Shown in pieces: positions 25,157-35,595 of a DNA stretch of 64,000 nucleotides (position 1 is its first letter; each line of letters begins with the position of its first letter). Under the pieces are notes generated by a model. It was not told the DNA's origin, searched no databases, and worked only from the letters and a program-made list of their open reading frames with translations. The stretch spans positions 1,880,001-1,944,000 of the forward strand of contig CM046453.1 in assembly GCA_025506515.1 (NCBI GenBank), written 5' to 3'. This DNA is from Flaveria trinervia. Lineage: Eukaryota; Streptophyta; Magnoliopsida; Asterales; Asteraceae. The translations under genes and the position numbers were made by a program.

Positions 25157-27028
25157 ACATCAAATTCAGAAAAGAGAAAAAGGTGAAAAATTTTTGGGAT
25201 CTTTTCCTGCATTTGAGGTATTCCTGAATCCTATATCTCATTTTCTTGTAGGAACTCTTGAAAAAATGAATGGATTTTGTTAGTTTTAGGCATCTAGCAG
25301 CATACGTATACTTATGCATGCTTATGCTAAGAAGAAAGATTTAATAATATGATACTCTTCCATAATGTTATTGATTTGGTTCTATATATGCACCATGACG
25401 TGGTTCCAGAAGTTATTTCACTTACGTGCTACATGTTTGATATAATAGTTTTTATTTATTTTTATTATTTTTTTTGTAGCAAAAACAAGGTAATTACCAA
25501 ACTGTGTGTTTTGTACAAGTAATTTTATGATCTTTTCGATGCTATTTGATGTGCTTCAGTTAGTTTTGTGGTGTTTGACTAATGTGATACGACTCTTGGG
25601 AGTGAAAATAAACAAACATAACCAAAAAATCCACTCAATAGTAAGGTAAGGGGAGATGAGATGATCACGACTGTAAACTTTACACTTATATCCTATTGTA
25701 TAAAGAGACTGCTCTTAGAGAGATCTCAACTCAAATTTCTGTTTCAAGTAAAGTACATAAACATATAATTAAAAGCAAGTATCAGACCATAATGTATAGT
25801 ATTAAGGCATAGAAGTCCCTAAAACTAAAGACTAAGAGGCACACTTAAGACTAAAGACACCTAAATTAAAGAAACATCTAAGATTAAAGACACACCTAAC
25901 TAAAGGCACATCTTGACATCTTAGACTAGAAACAAATTTAGAAAGTAATCAACACTGACACTTACAACTGAAGGCAACATAAGTGCAGCACAACCCAGGA
26001 CACAAAGCCCCAAAAAGAACAAAATCTATACGCTCCCTAAAATCCTAACTTTTATCCATAGTCTGTAAGAATTCTTATCACCAATCATGTCCTCAACGAT
26101 GTGCAAGTCTAACAAATATGTCTAAAGTTGATGCAAGAAAACCGAGTTATGTGTCCATCTTTTTTAGAGCTTATCATCATGTCTTGATTTGTAAATGTGG
26201 TGATAGTTATTTTAAAAACTGGGCAGTTAAACATTCTGGCTGTAACTTATTGTTTCCTAAAAAACAAAATGAAGGAAAAATGGAAGATACATACACATGG
26301 TTTGAATTTGGTCGTTTTGAGTCGATGAAACCAAGAGGTTGCTTTTGCTTTTCTTGAGATCACAATGAACAAAAACGTTTGGACAACCTAGGCTCGTGTT
26401 AGACTCTCATGCTTTGTTCTCTTCTAATAGTGTTTCTCTCCGTCCCTTTATACACCCAAAACATACTATACACCTGCTGCTACTCTGGTGTGTCGGTTGG
26501 ACCATGTCTAGTATCCCAATTCCTAAGCCTTTTCCGAGTCCTCATCTACAGAGCACCCGGTAGAAGGTGACCCAAGGGGACACCCTTCAAAATCAAGTTA
26601 ATCCTGTATCATGATTAAAATATTGTTTGTATGATATGTATGATATACATTTATAATATAGAACAGAGTATAGAAAGAGGGGGAGAGAAGGATGTTGTCG
26701 AGAGGAAGCAAGAGTCAATAGAAACATTGTTGTGGACTTGTGAGAGAGCATGACTGAGGTTCCTTCCGCAAGTGGAAGCCCTCTTTATAAACAAGGTGAT
26801 GTGAGCCGAATCGGGTGTGATACCTGGTATGCCCAATTCAAGACCTTTCTTTTTATACAAGTTACTGCCATTGGAAGGTGATCTTTGAGGCTGCAGTTAT
26901 GGATCCTCTTCTAACTAGTTGTTACGGACACCAAACATGAAGTCATAAGAGTTCTGTTAAGTTTGTAACAATACTTATGCTTTTGGATCCTCTTCTAACT
27001 AATTATAATGTATCATGTGTTTTAGTTT
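25157..27028. other. intergenic DNA after bL12m
   Basis: The first few hundred bases are 3' UTR. A run of CTAAAG/ACACCTAA words near 25830-25915 is a weak tandem repeat. One short ORF is listed separately. I recognise nothing else. Confidence 0.5.
26118..26357 (+). CDS. short hypothetical ORF, unrecognised
   Basis: 79 codons, starting MSKVDARKPSYVSIFFRAY and containing CKCGDSYFKNW. No family is recognised and there is no clear promoter or neighbouring exon. The Cys/Trp content is more protein-like than chance ORFs around it, but it may be a transposon scrap. Confidence 0.15.
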   Translation: MSKVDARKPSYVSIFFRAYHHVLICKCGDSYFKNWAVKHSGCNLLFPKKQNEGKMEDTYTWFEFGRFESMKPRGCFCFS

Positions 27029-27681
27029 TAGGGTGTGTTTGATTTCGGCTGACCCGGCTGACTGACTACTGTCAGCGGGTCAGGCCGTTTGATATACATA
27101 TGGTAGCTGCTGACCGGGTCCTTTGCAACTGACCCAAACCTGCAAAAAATACATGCTGACCCATTGCGCAGCCGACCGATCCACCCCACCCACCCACCCC
27201 TCTTTGCGCAGCCGGTCGAACCACCCCACCCCCCCCCTTGCGCAACTGGAAGATCCACCGCCGAGCGCCTTCCCTGCACGAGCACCGCCCCACCGTGATT
27301 CCTCCCCTTCGCGACCAAATCCCCTGCGCGATTCCTGCTGGTGGTGGTGGTGGAGGCCGGTGGTGGTTGGGAGGGGATTTAAAAAAGGGGTTTTGGTTTT
27401 TGATGGTGATGGTAGTGGGTGAGAAACATTGAGATGGTGATGGTAGTGGATTTTGTTTTTTGATTTTTTTTATGTGTTAAAATAAGTAATAAAAGAAGTT
27501 ATTACATGACACCAGTTAAAATACAAGGGTAATATGATTATTTTTATCATTTTACAGAGTCAGTCAGATACTGAATCAAACAACCAAGTTTCAGTCAGAT
27601 GTAGACTCAGTCGAAACTTCTAACTGGGTTAGCTTTTGACTCAGTCACATCTTATTGAGTCAGTTTTATCAAACAACTCTT
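27029..27681. mobile_element. putative hAT-like non-autonomous element with GC-rich core
   Basis: The left end GGGTGTGTTTGATTTCGGCTGAC and the right end GTCAGTTTTATCAAACAACTC are approximate inverted copies sharing GTTTGAT and CTGAC words. ACTCAGTC words recur toward the right end. The core (27160-27380) is strikingly C-rich (CCACCCCACCCACCC, then GGTGGTGGTGG), unlike flanking DNA, and open frames there are low complexity. No certain target duplication was found. Confidence 0.45.
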
Positions 27682-27687
27682 AGTTTA

Positions 27688-27945
27688 CTAACCATTAATC
27701 TCAACTAGTGATACAACCATTTCAACTTGAACCCTTTGAGAGCCATCATTTAAATTGTTTTCACTTTGCAAACCTTGCATTGAACCGACTAAAACCAAGC
27801 AATCACGACTTCTTTGTCCAAACCAACCCACGAGCATAAACGCCGGTTTGAACCAAGTCACACTGTTCCGATAAAAAGCATAAAAACCCTTTAGAGTCCC
27901 CTCTCTTCCATTGATCATGAAATAAATGGTTAAAGAAGTCATCAC
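27688..27945 (-). CDS. short hypothetical ORF, unrecognised
   Basis: 85 codons on the minus strand, including WFKPAFMLVGWFGQRSRDCLVLVG. No family is recognised and there is no supporting context. It abuts the right end of the preceding repeat and may be a gene or transposon fragment. Confidence 0.15.
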   Translation of the reverse strand: MMTSLTIYFMINGREGTLKGFYAFYRNSVTWFKPAFMLVGWFGQRSRDCLVLVGSMQGLQSENNLNDGSQRVQVEMVVSLVEING

Positions 27946-28149
27946 TTTTCTATGTGAGACAATGATTTACCAAAAGGTCTCTCAATCTCCTTCACCTAAA
28001 ATTTAACCTAGTATGTAGTACTGTTAATGTCTTAATGAGATTGTTTTAAAAGTATTTTTGTAAGTTAGTATACTTTTTATGTTGAATAGTATACAATAAA
28101 ATGTTACTAATAAAGAGAGTTTAAAAAATATATATAACGTTTGGTATGA

Positions 28150-28184
28150 GATTCCATCAATTTAGATAGTATATTGTTACTTTT
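28150..28184 (+). promoter_or_regulatory. conserved upstream block of phytocyanin copy 1
   Basis: GATTCCATCAATTTAGATAG, then TATATTGTTACTTTT, lies 181 bases before the ATG. The same block precedes copies 2 and 3. A TATATTAA at about 28275 could be the TATA box. The conservation probably reflects tandem duplication that included the promoter. Confidence 0.5.
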
Positions 28185-28330
28185 ACCAAAAAAAGAGAGT
28201 ATGAAACTCTTATTGTAGGATTTCTAAGAATTAGGTGTGAATTCAAGTTTGAAAACTAAAACTTCACTCTTATATATTAAACTCTAGAAATGCAAATCAA
28301 GCCCTACAACTCCTCACTCAAGAATCAAAT

Positions 28331-28725
28331 ATGGCATCTTTGAAGTTGAATATTGTGATGGTGACTACGGTCGCGATGACATATATGCATTTTTCCACCG
28401 TAACGGCTTTTACTAGCTATGTAGTTGGTGGTGCTCGCGGGTGGACTATGCCTCCAAAACCCAATGATTATGAAGAATGGACGAAAGGAAAGAAATTCAT
28501 TAAAGGGGATCATTTCCATTTTCTATTCAAAGATTACGAACATACCGTGGCAACAGTAAAAACAAAGGCAGAGTACGACACATGCAAAAGACCACAGGCG
28601 TTGAGAATGTCAGTAAATGGGGTGGCCTTCTTTACAGACTTCAGGACCCTGGTATTAGATATGTCATTTGCACACTTCATTGTGCAAAAGACCATAAAGT
28701 CATACTCGACGTCAAAGAATCATAG
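28331..28725 (+). pseudogene. phytocyanin (plantacyanin-like) copy 1, apparent 1-bp frameshift
   Basis: Starts MASLKLNIVMVTTVAM with a hydrophobic signal peptide ending near TVTA|FTSYVVGG. The mature start SYVVGGARGWTMPPKPNDYEEW is the phytocyanin N-terminal strand, followed by GKKFIKGDHFHFLF and the first copper His in YEHTV. After the GGGG run at 28619-28622 the frame is lost. The +2 frame then gives LLYRLQDPGIRYVICTLHC and ends VILDVKES at 28725, matching the C termini of copies 2 and 3. One base (a G) is missing. With it restored the protein would be about 131 residues. Copper loop: Cys-x2-His, and His (AKDHK) where copies 2 and 3 have Gln. The gene has no intron. It may be a working gene with a sequence error or a recent pseudogene. 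Confidence 0.75.
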
Positions 28726-30599
28726 CTAGTATATATATAACGAAAATATATCATTTTATAAGCTTAAAAATCACTATAAAGACCATAAAGTCATACTCGG
28801 CTTTTACTCCTATTGTTTTGGCCAACTTTTTTTTTATTCTTTACATTTTATAAGCTTAAAAATCACTATAAAGATATAAAACCAAAAAGCACAAATTTAT
28901 CTTAAACATAAATTCAAAATTGAAAGATAATAGGTAATTGTATAAAATTCAAATATTAAAACCTCTAATTTAAAACAGCAATTGATTAGAGAAATGTTAA
29001 AATAGATAGTCTTCTAAAACTAAAAAACGTCTAAGAAATAATCTTAAGCATCTACCTTCTTAATCAATGGTTGACATCAAATTATAAAAAAAGTTTGCTA
29101 GATGGGTATTTTAAGAATAACAACTTTTGTTCCCTTTTGCGAGTTCACTCATTTTTTTAAACGTTTATAACTTCTATATATAACATTATTATTTTATAAA
29201 AATTACACCATAAAAACGAGTGTTTTATATTTAAAACATGTACAATATTGTTATATAAAAAATAATAAAAAAATTAATATTTTTAAGCTCATACCTCGTC
29301 ATTGTGTATTTATTGCCATTCAGTGTGTCTTTTTGTTAGTTATTGTGTTACTTTGAATACTATTGTGTTTTTTTCTAAAATGATGAATTCTAAAAAAATA
29401 TAATGATGGGATAACATTGTTTTATATCTCTAATATGTAAAATACAACACTAAATTAACAACTAATTAATCTAAGGGGATGAATCAAATGAGAACTTACT
29501 TTTTTATGAGAACACTAGGAACCAATGTGAACCACAAGTTTTCAATTGCATAATGGTAATTAACGTAAACATAATAAAAAAATCATAAAACAAAAATAAA
29601 AAAATAAAAAAACTAAAAACATAGAATTGTTTCCCTCTATCATTAAAAAAATAAAAAAATATAAAAAATATCATTTTTTACGAACATCATTTTACACATA
29701 TGTAATACCTGGAATTACACTTTTTTTAAGAAGCATATCAATGTGGTAGGCGTTGGAATATAAAAAATATTTAAATTAGTGGTGAAATTTTTTTAAAAAA
29801 ATAATATCGTGAAAAAGAGTTATGAACATTTAAAAAAAAATGGAAGTGATATGTGACTTGCATGCGACTAAAATAGGTGGTTCATATTTGTTCTTAGAAT
29901 TCTCACAAAAAATGTGATTCTCAAGATAACCCTACCCATTAGTCTAATATATTAAACACAAAGACAAAATAACACAATGTCCTATTGCGTCTTTTGATTA
30001 TTATGGTGTTATCTTGTATATTATGAGTGTTGAAAAATACATTGTTGAAATAACATTATTGTGTATTTTCAATGGTAAAACACGATGGATATAAATAAAT
30101 TTATATAATCTATTAAAAAACAATAACAAAAATAACACATTCTGTTATCTTCAACATTATAAGTTTTGAAAACTAGATTGGTGAAAGTATATTATTGTAT
30201 CTTCTAATTATAAAACATAATGATAGATAATAAGTTTATAATCTAAAAAAAACATTGACAAAAATAACGTAAAATGATCTAAAACGTAAAACACAATGAT
30301 TAATAAACATAACAAATGATGTAAAATATATGACACAATGAACTGATATTTGACATAATGAACGTACATATAAGACATAATGAACTGACTTATTTAACAC
30401 AATGAACTAGATTTTAGACTTTTTAAACACCCCTACACTTATCTTTATCTATATTATGTACTAAAAAAGAACTTTTATAATGCCACATGACTTTCTATTC
30501 ATGGTGGGGAAAAAATTAGAATGTATATAAATTTTTTATTTTTTATTTTTGTATTTATCTCTCTATTTTTACAAGTCAATATAACTAACTATGTTAATA

Positions 30600-30830
30600 T
30601 CCACATAATACATTGGTTAAATAAAATATAATATTAAATATTTAATAAAAAATTCATTATTTATAAAAGATATTTTGAGATAAAATTTGACTGAAGTTAC
30701 GTATAAGTAAAAGATAGTAATAACAATACAATGATAATATTTTTTTAAACTTCTTTTAAACTTTTTATTAAAATAATATATATTTTCTTTCAAAACAAGC
30801 CGTTTTAAACATATTATTTTTTAATATTTT
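30600..30830. repeat. dispersed AT-rich repeat, copy 3
   Basis: ACATTGGTTAAATAAAATATAATATTAA, split here into ACATTGGTTAAATAAA and ATATAATATTAA, then GAAGTTACGTATAAG and a T-rich tail, parallels the block at 1731-1960 and the inside of the fold-back at 20705-20900. Confidence 0.4.
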
Positions 30831-31984
30831 CTTATTATAACTCCAAATTTTAGAATTTTTGGTTGATAGTAATTTTATCATAATTCCGGATTTGTAAAAG
30901 ATGCACATTTGAGCAAAACTATGATTTTTTAAAACATCGAACTTTTCTATATTTAAAAAATATTTTAAAACCAATCTTTAAAAAAATTGAATTTTTTATA
31001 AAAACAAGTTTTCTTATTCGACATTTATAATAAATCGAGTTCTAGCTTAGAAATATATTTCTTTTTGTTTTTAAATGGGTAATTTAATAGTGATAATGAC
31101 AATTACACCACATATAATATATTTAATAGTGGTTGCAAAATTGTAAGCTCAATTTTGCGTTTGATGTATAAAATTATAAAAAAAATCCCGTTTTACGAAG
31201 TCAATCAAAATCCTTCAAGAAAATTTATGTACTTGTACTTTGTACGCATGGTAAACTTAATTAAACATTTCTTACATGTTAAAAACTATATTTCTCATAT
31301 TTATAAGTTAAAGAATGACACAATTCTGGATAAAAGTGCGTGATCCCCAAACACCTTATGATATTTCTAAAAACCAAAGTTTGTGTTTGGTATACTTTTT
31401 CATTAGTAGCGTTGATTTTTGCCAGTAGTTTAATTTTTTACTACATTTTTTTCTATACATTAAGTTTGTTACTTTGAAAAATTACTTTTACCCCTGCCTA
31501 CCTTATAAAAATGTTTAACGCCGCTATTTGTTTGCATATAAAGGTTGTTACCGATTTTGGGACCAGATTTGTTATTAATTTCTTTTTGTTATTTTCTATA
31601 AAAGCAAGTCAACCCCGAGCCGAGCTCATTTAAGTTATACGAGCCAAACACGAGCTTAGTTGAAATAGGACTCAGCTCAGTTCGTTTGCACCCTTAGTGT
31701 TGTAATACACCATCTTCAACTTACCGAAGAATACCTTAGGGGCAAATGCGTAGTAAAATTGAGGAATTAGGATTTTGAGGATGATTATGGTTATGATATT
31801 TTTATGTTGTTCAAACTTGATGATGTGATTAAACAATATAATGATTTAGATAAATATACTTAAAGATAAATTGCAAAGAGAAACATATTTTAATAAATTA
31901 ATTTAAAAATATGTTAGATTACTTTATAAACATGTAATTTAATAATATAAGATTAAGGTATAAATTAAAAGGATAATAATCAAC

Positions 31985-32065
31985 GAGTTGAAAATATATG
32001 AAGTTTACTATGAGGTTCCATCAAATTCCTAAGATTTAGGTGTGGGTTCAAGTTTAGTATGTGGG
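31985..32065 (+). repeat. orphan upstream block of the phytocyanin family
   Basis: AAAATATATGAAGTTTACTA then GAGGTTCCATCAAAT matches the sequence before copy 2 (AAAATATATGAAGTTTAGTG, GAGATTCCATCA). AAGATTTAGGTGTGGGTTCAAGTTT matches AAGAATTAGGTGTGAATTCAAGTTT before copy 1. No phytocyanin reading frame follows. It marks a lost fourth copy or a partial duplication. Confidence 0.6.
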
Positions 32066-32299
32066 TTCCATCAAAGAGTTGTAATTCGTAATTATATAAT
32101 GACAATATCTTATTATATATAACGGTAACGGTAACGATAACGGCAACGAATGGAGAACATACATCCACATTTTGTTTAATGACGTTTGGAACTACCCTTG
32201 ATACTCGATCGAGCCTTCTTGAAACGTAATGTCAACTGTCCATATAGATTTTAAAGCTCTAGACCTAACTAACCCCAAAACACCATTTACGAGAAAACT

Positions 32300-32430
32300 A
32301 GGAATTGAGTCCGACTTGAACCTAAGACCTTATAGATCATAAGCTTAAACTATCACTCCCATGTCCCTAAACCAAAATGCCAACAATGAAAACACACCCA
32401 CATATTGCCCACTTTTGAGACTCGAACTCA
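32300..32430 (-). repeat. tRNA-like / SINE-like segments
   Basis: On the minus strand GTGATAGTTTAAGC resembles box A and TAGGTTCAAGTCGG resembles box B (about 32310-32365). A second box-B-like GAGTTCGAGTCTC lies at about 32418-32430. No intact tRNA fold is evident. Confidence 0.3.
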
Positions 32431-32599
32431 CACCAATCGTTTTACATAATGTTTTGTAACACTTCTGAAATCCAGACTCAAAGCCTTTGTTGGAGAGCGG
32501 GGGTTCGAGGGCAACAACCCTTGGTTGGGGTTGAGTTGTTAAGTCAAGTCACTTTTTTATCTTAAAGAAATAGTTTAGTAGAGAAAAATAAAAAAAATC

Positions 32600-33100
32600 A
32601 AAATTTGGGAAATTAGGGCTGATACGGCTCGCATCAGAGAATGGAGTTGGGGTTATCGACTTGGCTAAGGAACATACAAAAATGACATGTGGATGTTGAC
32701 TAATGGGCAGGTGATGGACACGTGGACACCATTGTGGACAAGATCGGCTTTAAATATGGGCTATATCACCAATAGGGGCTCGAGACAATGCATGCGCGAC
32801 ATGTGTCACACATGTAGAGGTGACACACGATGCATAATGCTTCGCCTAGAGGATGCGTGCTGCATCCACTATCCGACCTCACCTATAAAAGGGTGAGTTC
32901 TCAGCTTATTTCTCACACATTTCAATAATCAAATCTCACATAGTTAACCTCGGTTTGTGTGTCAGCCTCATCCTCGACTATCGACCCAACACTCGAATGT
33001 CGAAGATTTGAAGCTACCTGAAGTTTCTAGAAGACGTTTATATCATAAGTAAATAAGTGCTTTAGCCATTTAAAGCTAACCTAAGAACAAGAAATGCTTT
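32600..33100 (+). mobile_element. possible LTR fragment
   Basis: A TATAAAAGGG at 32884-32893 is followed by CT/TC-rich leader-like sequence (TTCTCACACATTTCAATAATC), an arrangement common in plant LTRs. I found no matching partner LTR or polyprotein nearby and cannot set its borders. Confidence 0.25.
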
Positions 33101-34009
33101 TCGTAAGGTAAGAAAGTTGATGCAGGTAGGCGAGGAGATTTCACTTTTTGTCTTTTAAAAATGAAACTTGGGAATCTTTGAGATTTATCATAATCTCAAA
33201 AATCAGCATGAGTTATAGTTAATTTATTATCGCATGCTGATGAAATGCAAAACAATCATCAAACTAAGATTGTAGATATGATCTGATAAAAATGATACAT
33301 ATAAGACAGGTAGAATCCTAAAGTGGGTAATATACCTAAACATGGCTAGTAATTGTCTGGTACCCAAGAAATTATGACTTCCTAGGCATTGACGGTCCCA
33401 CTGGCGACCCAATAACAAGCTATTACTGTAGTAAAACAAAAGATCTTGATATATATTTCATCCTGTGGACCTAACATGGTTAATCTTAACTTTATATTCT
33501 TATGCTTATGAAAATAATTTGGGCCTGGTAAATGTTATTTTCCAGTAATGCTGATATTAAAGTTTTAAACCTTTTATAGATAAAGAATGATTGAACTAAG
33601 AATGATATTAGATTGCGCTTCATTATCAACTCAATAGATGTATCTAGTATCAATTGAAGAATATCACAATATTAGAGCTGAGATGGGCGCATCCGTAGGA
33701 AGGAAATCTCGTGTCTTGTAAATACAGACAAGATTTTATAAAACAATATTATAATTCAATAAATAATTCAGTTTTGAGATTTAACATAATTTCTATGTTA
33801 TTCAATGAAATTATGCTGCCAAATATATATTTGAAGATGATTTCTCGAATAAAATTAAAATGATCTCGATCAGTTTACCCAGCCCTGGACGACCCATAAC
33901 TTAGGATGTGGTATGTTTTATCAACATGTAAATCTAACAAAATATGATCAATACATAAAATTAAAGTATAACAATCAAAAGTGTTCAAAATATATGAAGT
34001 TTAGTGTGA

Positions 34010-34044
34010 GATTCCATCACATTAGAAAGTATATTGTTACTTTT
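34010..34044 (+). promoter_or_regulatory. conserved upstream block of phytocyanin copy 2
   Basis: GATTCCATCACATTAGAAAG, then TATATTGTTACTTTT, lies 116 bases before ATG 34126. It is identical in nearly every base to the block before copy 3. Confidence 0.5.
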
Positions 34045-34125
34045 CCAAAATTAGGTTGATATTGCCCTCTACAAATACAAATCAAACCCTATGACCCTTT
34101 GACTCAAGAATTTATAGCATCAAAT

Positions 34126-34518
34126 ATGGAGTATAAGAAGTTAAACCTTTTGGTCATAATGATCATCACGGTAGCATACATGTATTTTCTTACAACAATG
34201 GCTTTTACCACGTATGTAGTTGGTGGTGCTAAGGGGTGGATTGTGCCTCCAAAGCCCAATTATTATGAAGAATGGAAATATGGAAAGAATTTCATCAAAG
34301 GTGATAATTTGTATTTTCTATATGAAGTGGGAAACCATACCCTCGAACATGTAGAATCAAAGGCAGCTTACGACACATGCAACACCACCGACGCCATGGT
34401 CCTTCACAAATCGACCTACACGAGGGCACACTTGTTAGATGCTAAAGTTTACTATTTCTTATGTGAGCATCATTGTGCAAAGGGCCAGAAAATAACCATT
34501 GACGTCAAAGAATCGTAG
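34126..34518 (+). CDS. phytocyanin (plantacyanin/stellacyanin-like) copy 2, secreted
   Basis: 130 residues. I use ATG 34126 (MEYKKLNLLVIM) because the longer frame opens at a TTG and the other copies start at the matching ATG. Signal peptide to about residue 25, then the phytocyanin domain TTYVVGGAKGWIVPP...YYEEWKYGKNFIKGD...LYFLY. The first copper His is in GNHTL, the disulfide Cys in YDTC, the Cys ligand in YYFLC, then EHHC and AKGQKITIDVKES. The axial position is Gln, as in stellacyanins. The loop is Cys-x2-His instead of the Cys-x4-His (C..PGHC) usual in phytocyanins. No GPI-type hydrophobic tail and no intron are present. The family consists of extracellular electron-transfer or signalling copper proteins; the actual role here is unknown. 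Confidence 0.85.
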   Translation: MEYKKLNLLVIMIITVAYMYFLTTMAFTTYVVGGAKGWIVPPKPNYYEEWKYGKNFIKGDNLYFLYEVGNHTLEHVESKAAYDTCNTTDAMVLHKSTYTRAHLLDAKVYYFLCEHHCAKGQKITIDVKES

Positions 34519-35141
34519 TTTGTAATTTCATATAAACTTTACGATAACTAGTTAACAAAGTGCGTCAAGGTGCTAAAATTTGTAAGAGTATTAATTTCTA
34601 CGCCTTGCAACTTAATATTCACCATGCAAACACTGTAACATTGATTAAAATAAGCAAGTTGTAACAATAAATCAAGAAATTTATAACGCATCATATTTAG
34701 AGGTTGTTAAAGGGAATAAAATTATAAAAACATTGAAGTCTTGAAAAAACTTAAAGAATTTTACGTTTGTATTTTGATGACTTGTATATTATTTATTATA
34801 ACTTAGTTTTGATTAAAATTTACAAAGAAACGTAAATAAAATATGTTATAAAGTAATTATGATAATAAAATAATAGTGACAGGAAAAGAAAATCAAAACT
34901 TAATCACACATGGCATGTTCAGGTTACAAAATAGAATGATAGTGGATCTGTAATAAACACCAAGTTGAGTTTCTGCCAGTCCTTTAGGGGGGGGGGGGGT
35001 TGTATGATAGAAGATGCTGTGGATTAAGTGGGTTTAAGTTTATTTTTATTGTTTTAATATTCGTATGGGATAAAATGACTAAATTGCTCTCGTGCGCAAG
35101 TCACATGAACTGACTTAACAAACAAAATTAATGTTCATTAG
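34519..35141. other. intergenic DNA after phytocyanin copy 2
   Basis: Holds the 3' flank of the gene and AT-rich sequence, with a G-run (about 34987-34999) near the gypsy insertion border. No gene was seen. Confidence 0.5.
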
Positions 35142-35410
35142 TGTAACACCCGGCCCCTCGCATCAACAATATTGTCCGCCTTGCTCACGGGGAGCTCATG
35201 GATTTGTGTTTGGTTGCCCGGATGAAAACTTCCCAGGGAGATCACCCATCCCTGGATTGCTCACACCTGAGCATGCTTACCTGTGGAGTTCTCCTCTCAT
35301 CCACAGCCAATACGCCCAAAATGCGTTGTTGATATTAGAGGCCAGACATTCCTTATGAACCAGGAATCTCTCCTGTCCACGACGATGTGGGATATGTGTA
35401 GGGTGTCACA
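35142..35410 (-). repeat. 3' LTR of the gypsy element
   Basis: On the + strand it runs TGTAACACCCGGCCCC ... GGGTGTCACA, so it has TG...CA ends. The first about 193 bases (to GTTGATA) are nearly identical to 44096-44288. A purine-rich AACAAGGGGATGA lies just outside its inner end on the minus strand (35411-35423), as expected for a polypurine tract. A second near-copy of that tract lies at 35548-35562, so the LTR could instead extend to about 35547. Confidence 0.75.
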
Positions 35411-35595
35411 TCATCCCCTTGTTAAAGGAATTTTCATCCCGAAAATTAAGACATTAGGCGTGCGAACACAAGAGCATCAGACTCAACGGCCTGTAATGTA
35501 TATAGGTTGTTTTCTGAGAACTTTACAGTTTCACGAGAATTGTGACATCATCCCTTGTTGAAGGAATTTCGTCACGAAATTTAAAGAAAAATATC

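Larger units (their letters stand above)
28726..34009. other. AT-rich intergenic DNA between phytocyanin copies 1 and 2
   Basis: Mostly AT-rich with ACACAATG/AACACAATGA words (about 29950-30420) that look like decayed repeat sequence. It contains a dispersed repeat copy (30600-30830), an orphan phytocyanin-type upstream block (31985-32065), SINE-like segments (32300-32430) and a possible LTR fragment with TATAAAA (about 32600-33100). No gene was recognised. Confidence 0.55.

Noticed and set aside
27028..27432. Overlapping ORFs in the C-rich core
   Set aside because: Low-complexity CCACCC/GGTGGT translations in multiple frames; no coding signature.
34099..34125. Upstream TTG start for phytocyanin copy 2 (and 44819-44845 for copy 3)
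   Set aside because: Nuclear plant genes start at ATG. ATG 34126 and 44846 align with the ATG of copy 1 and open a proper signal peptide.
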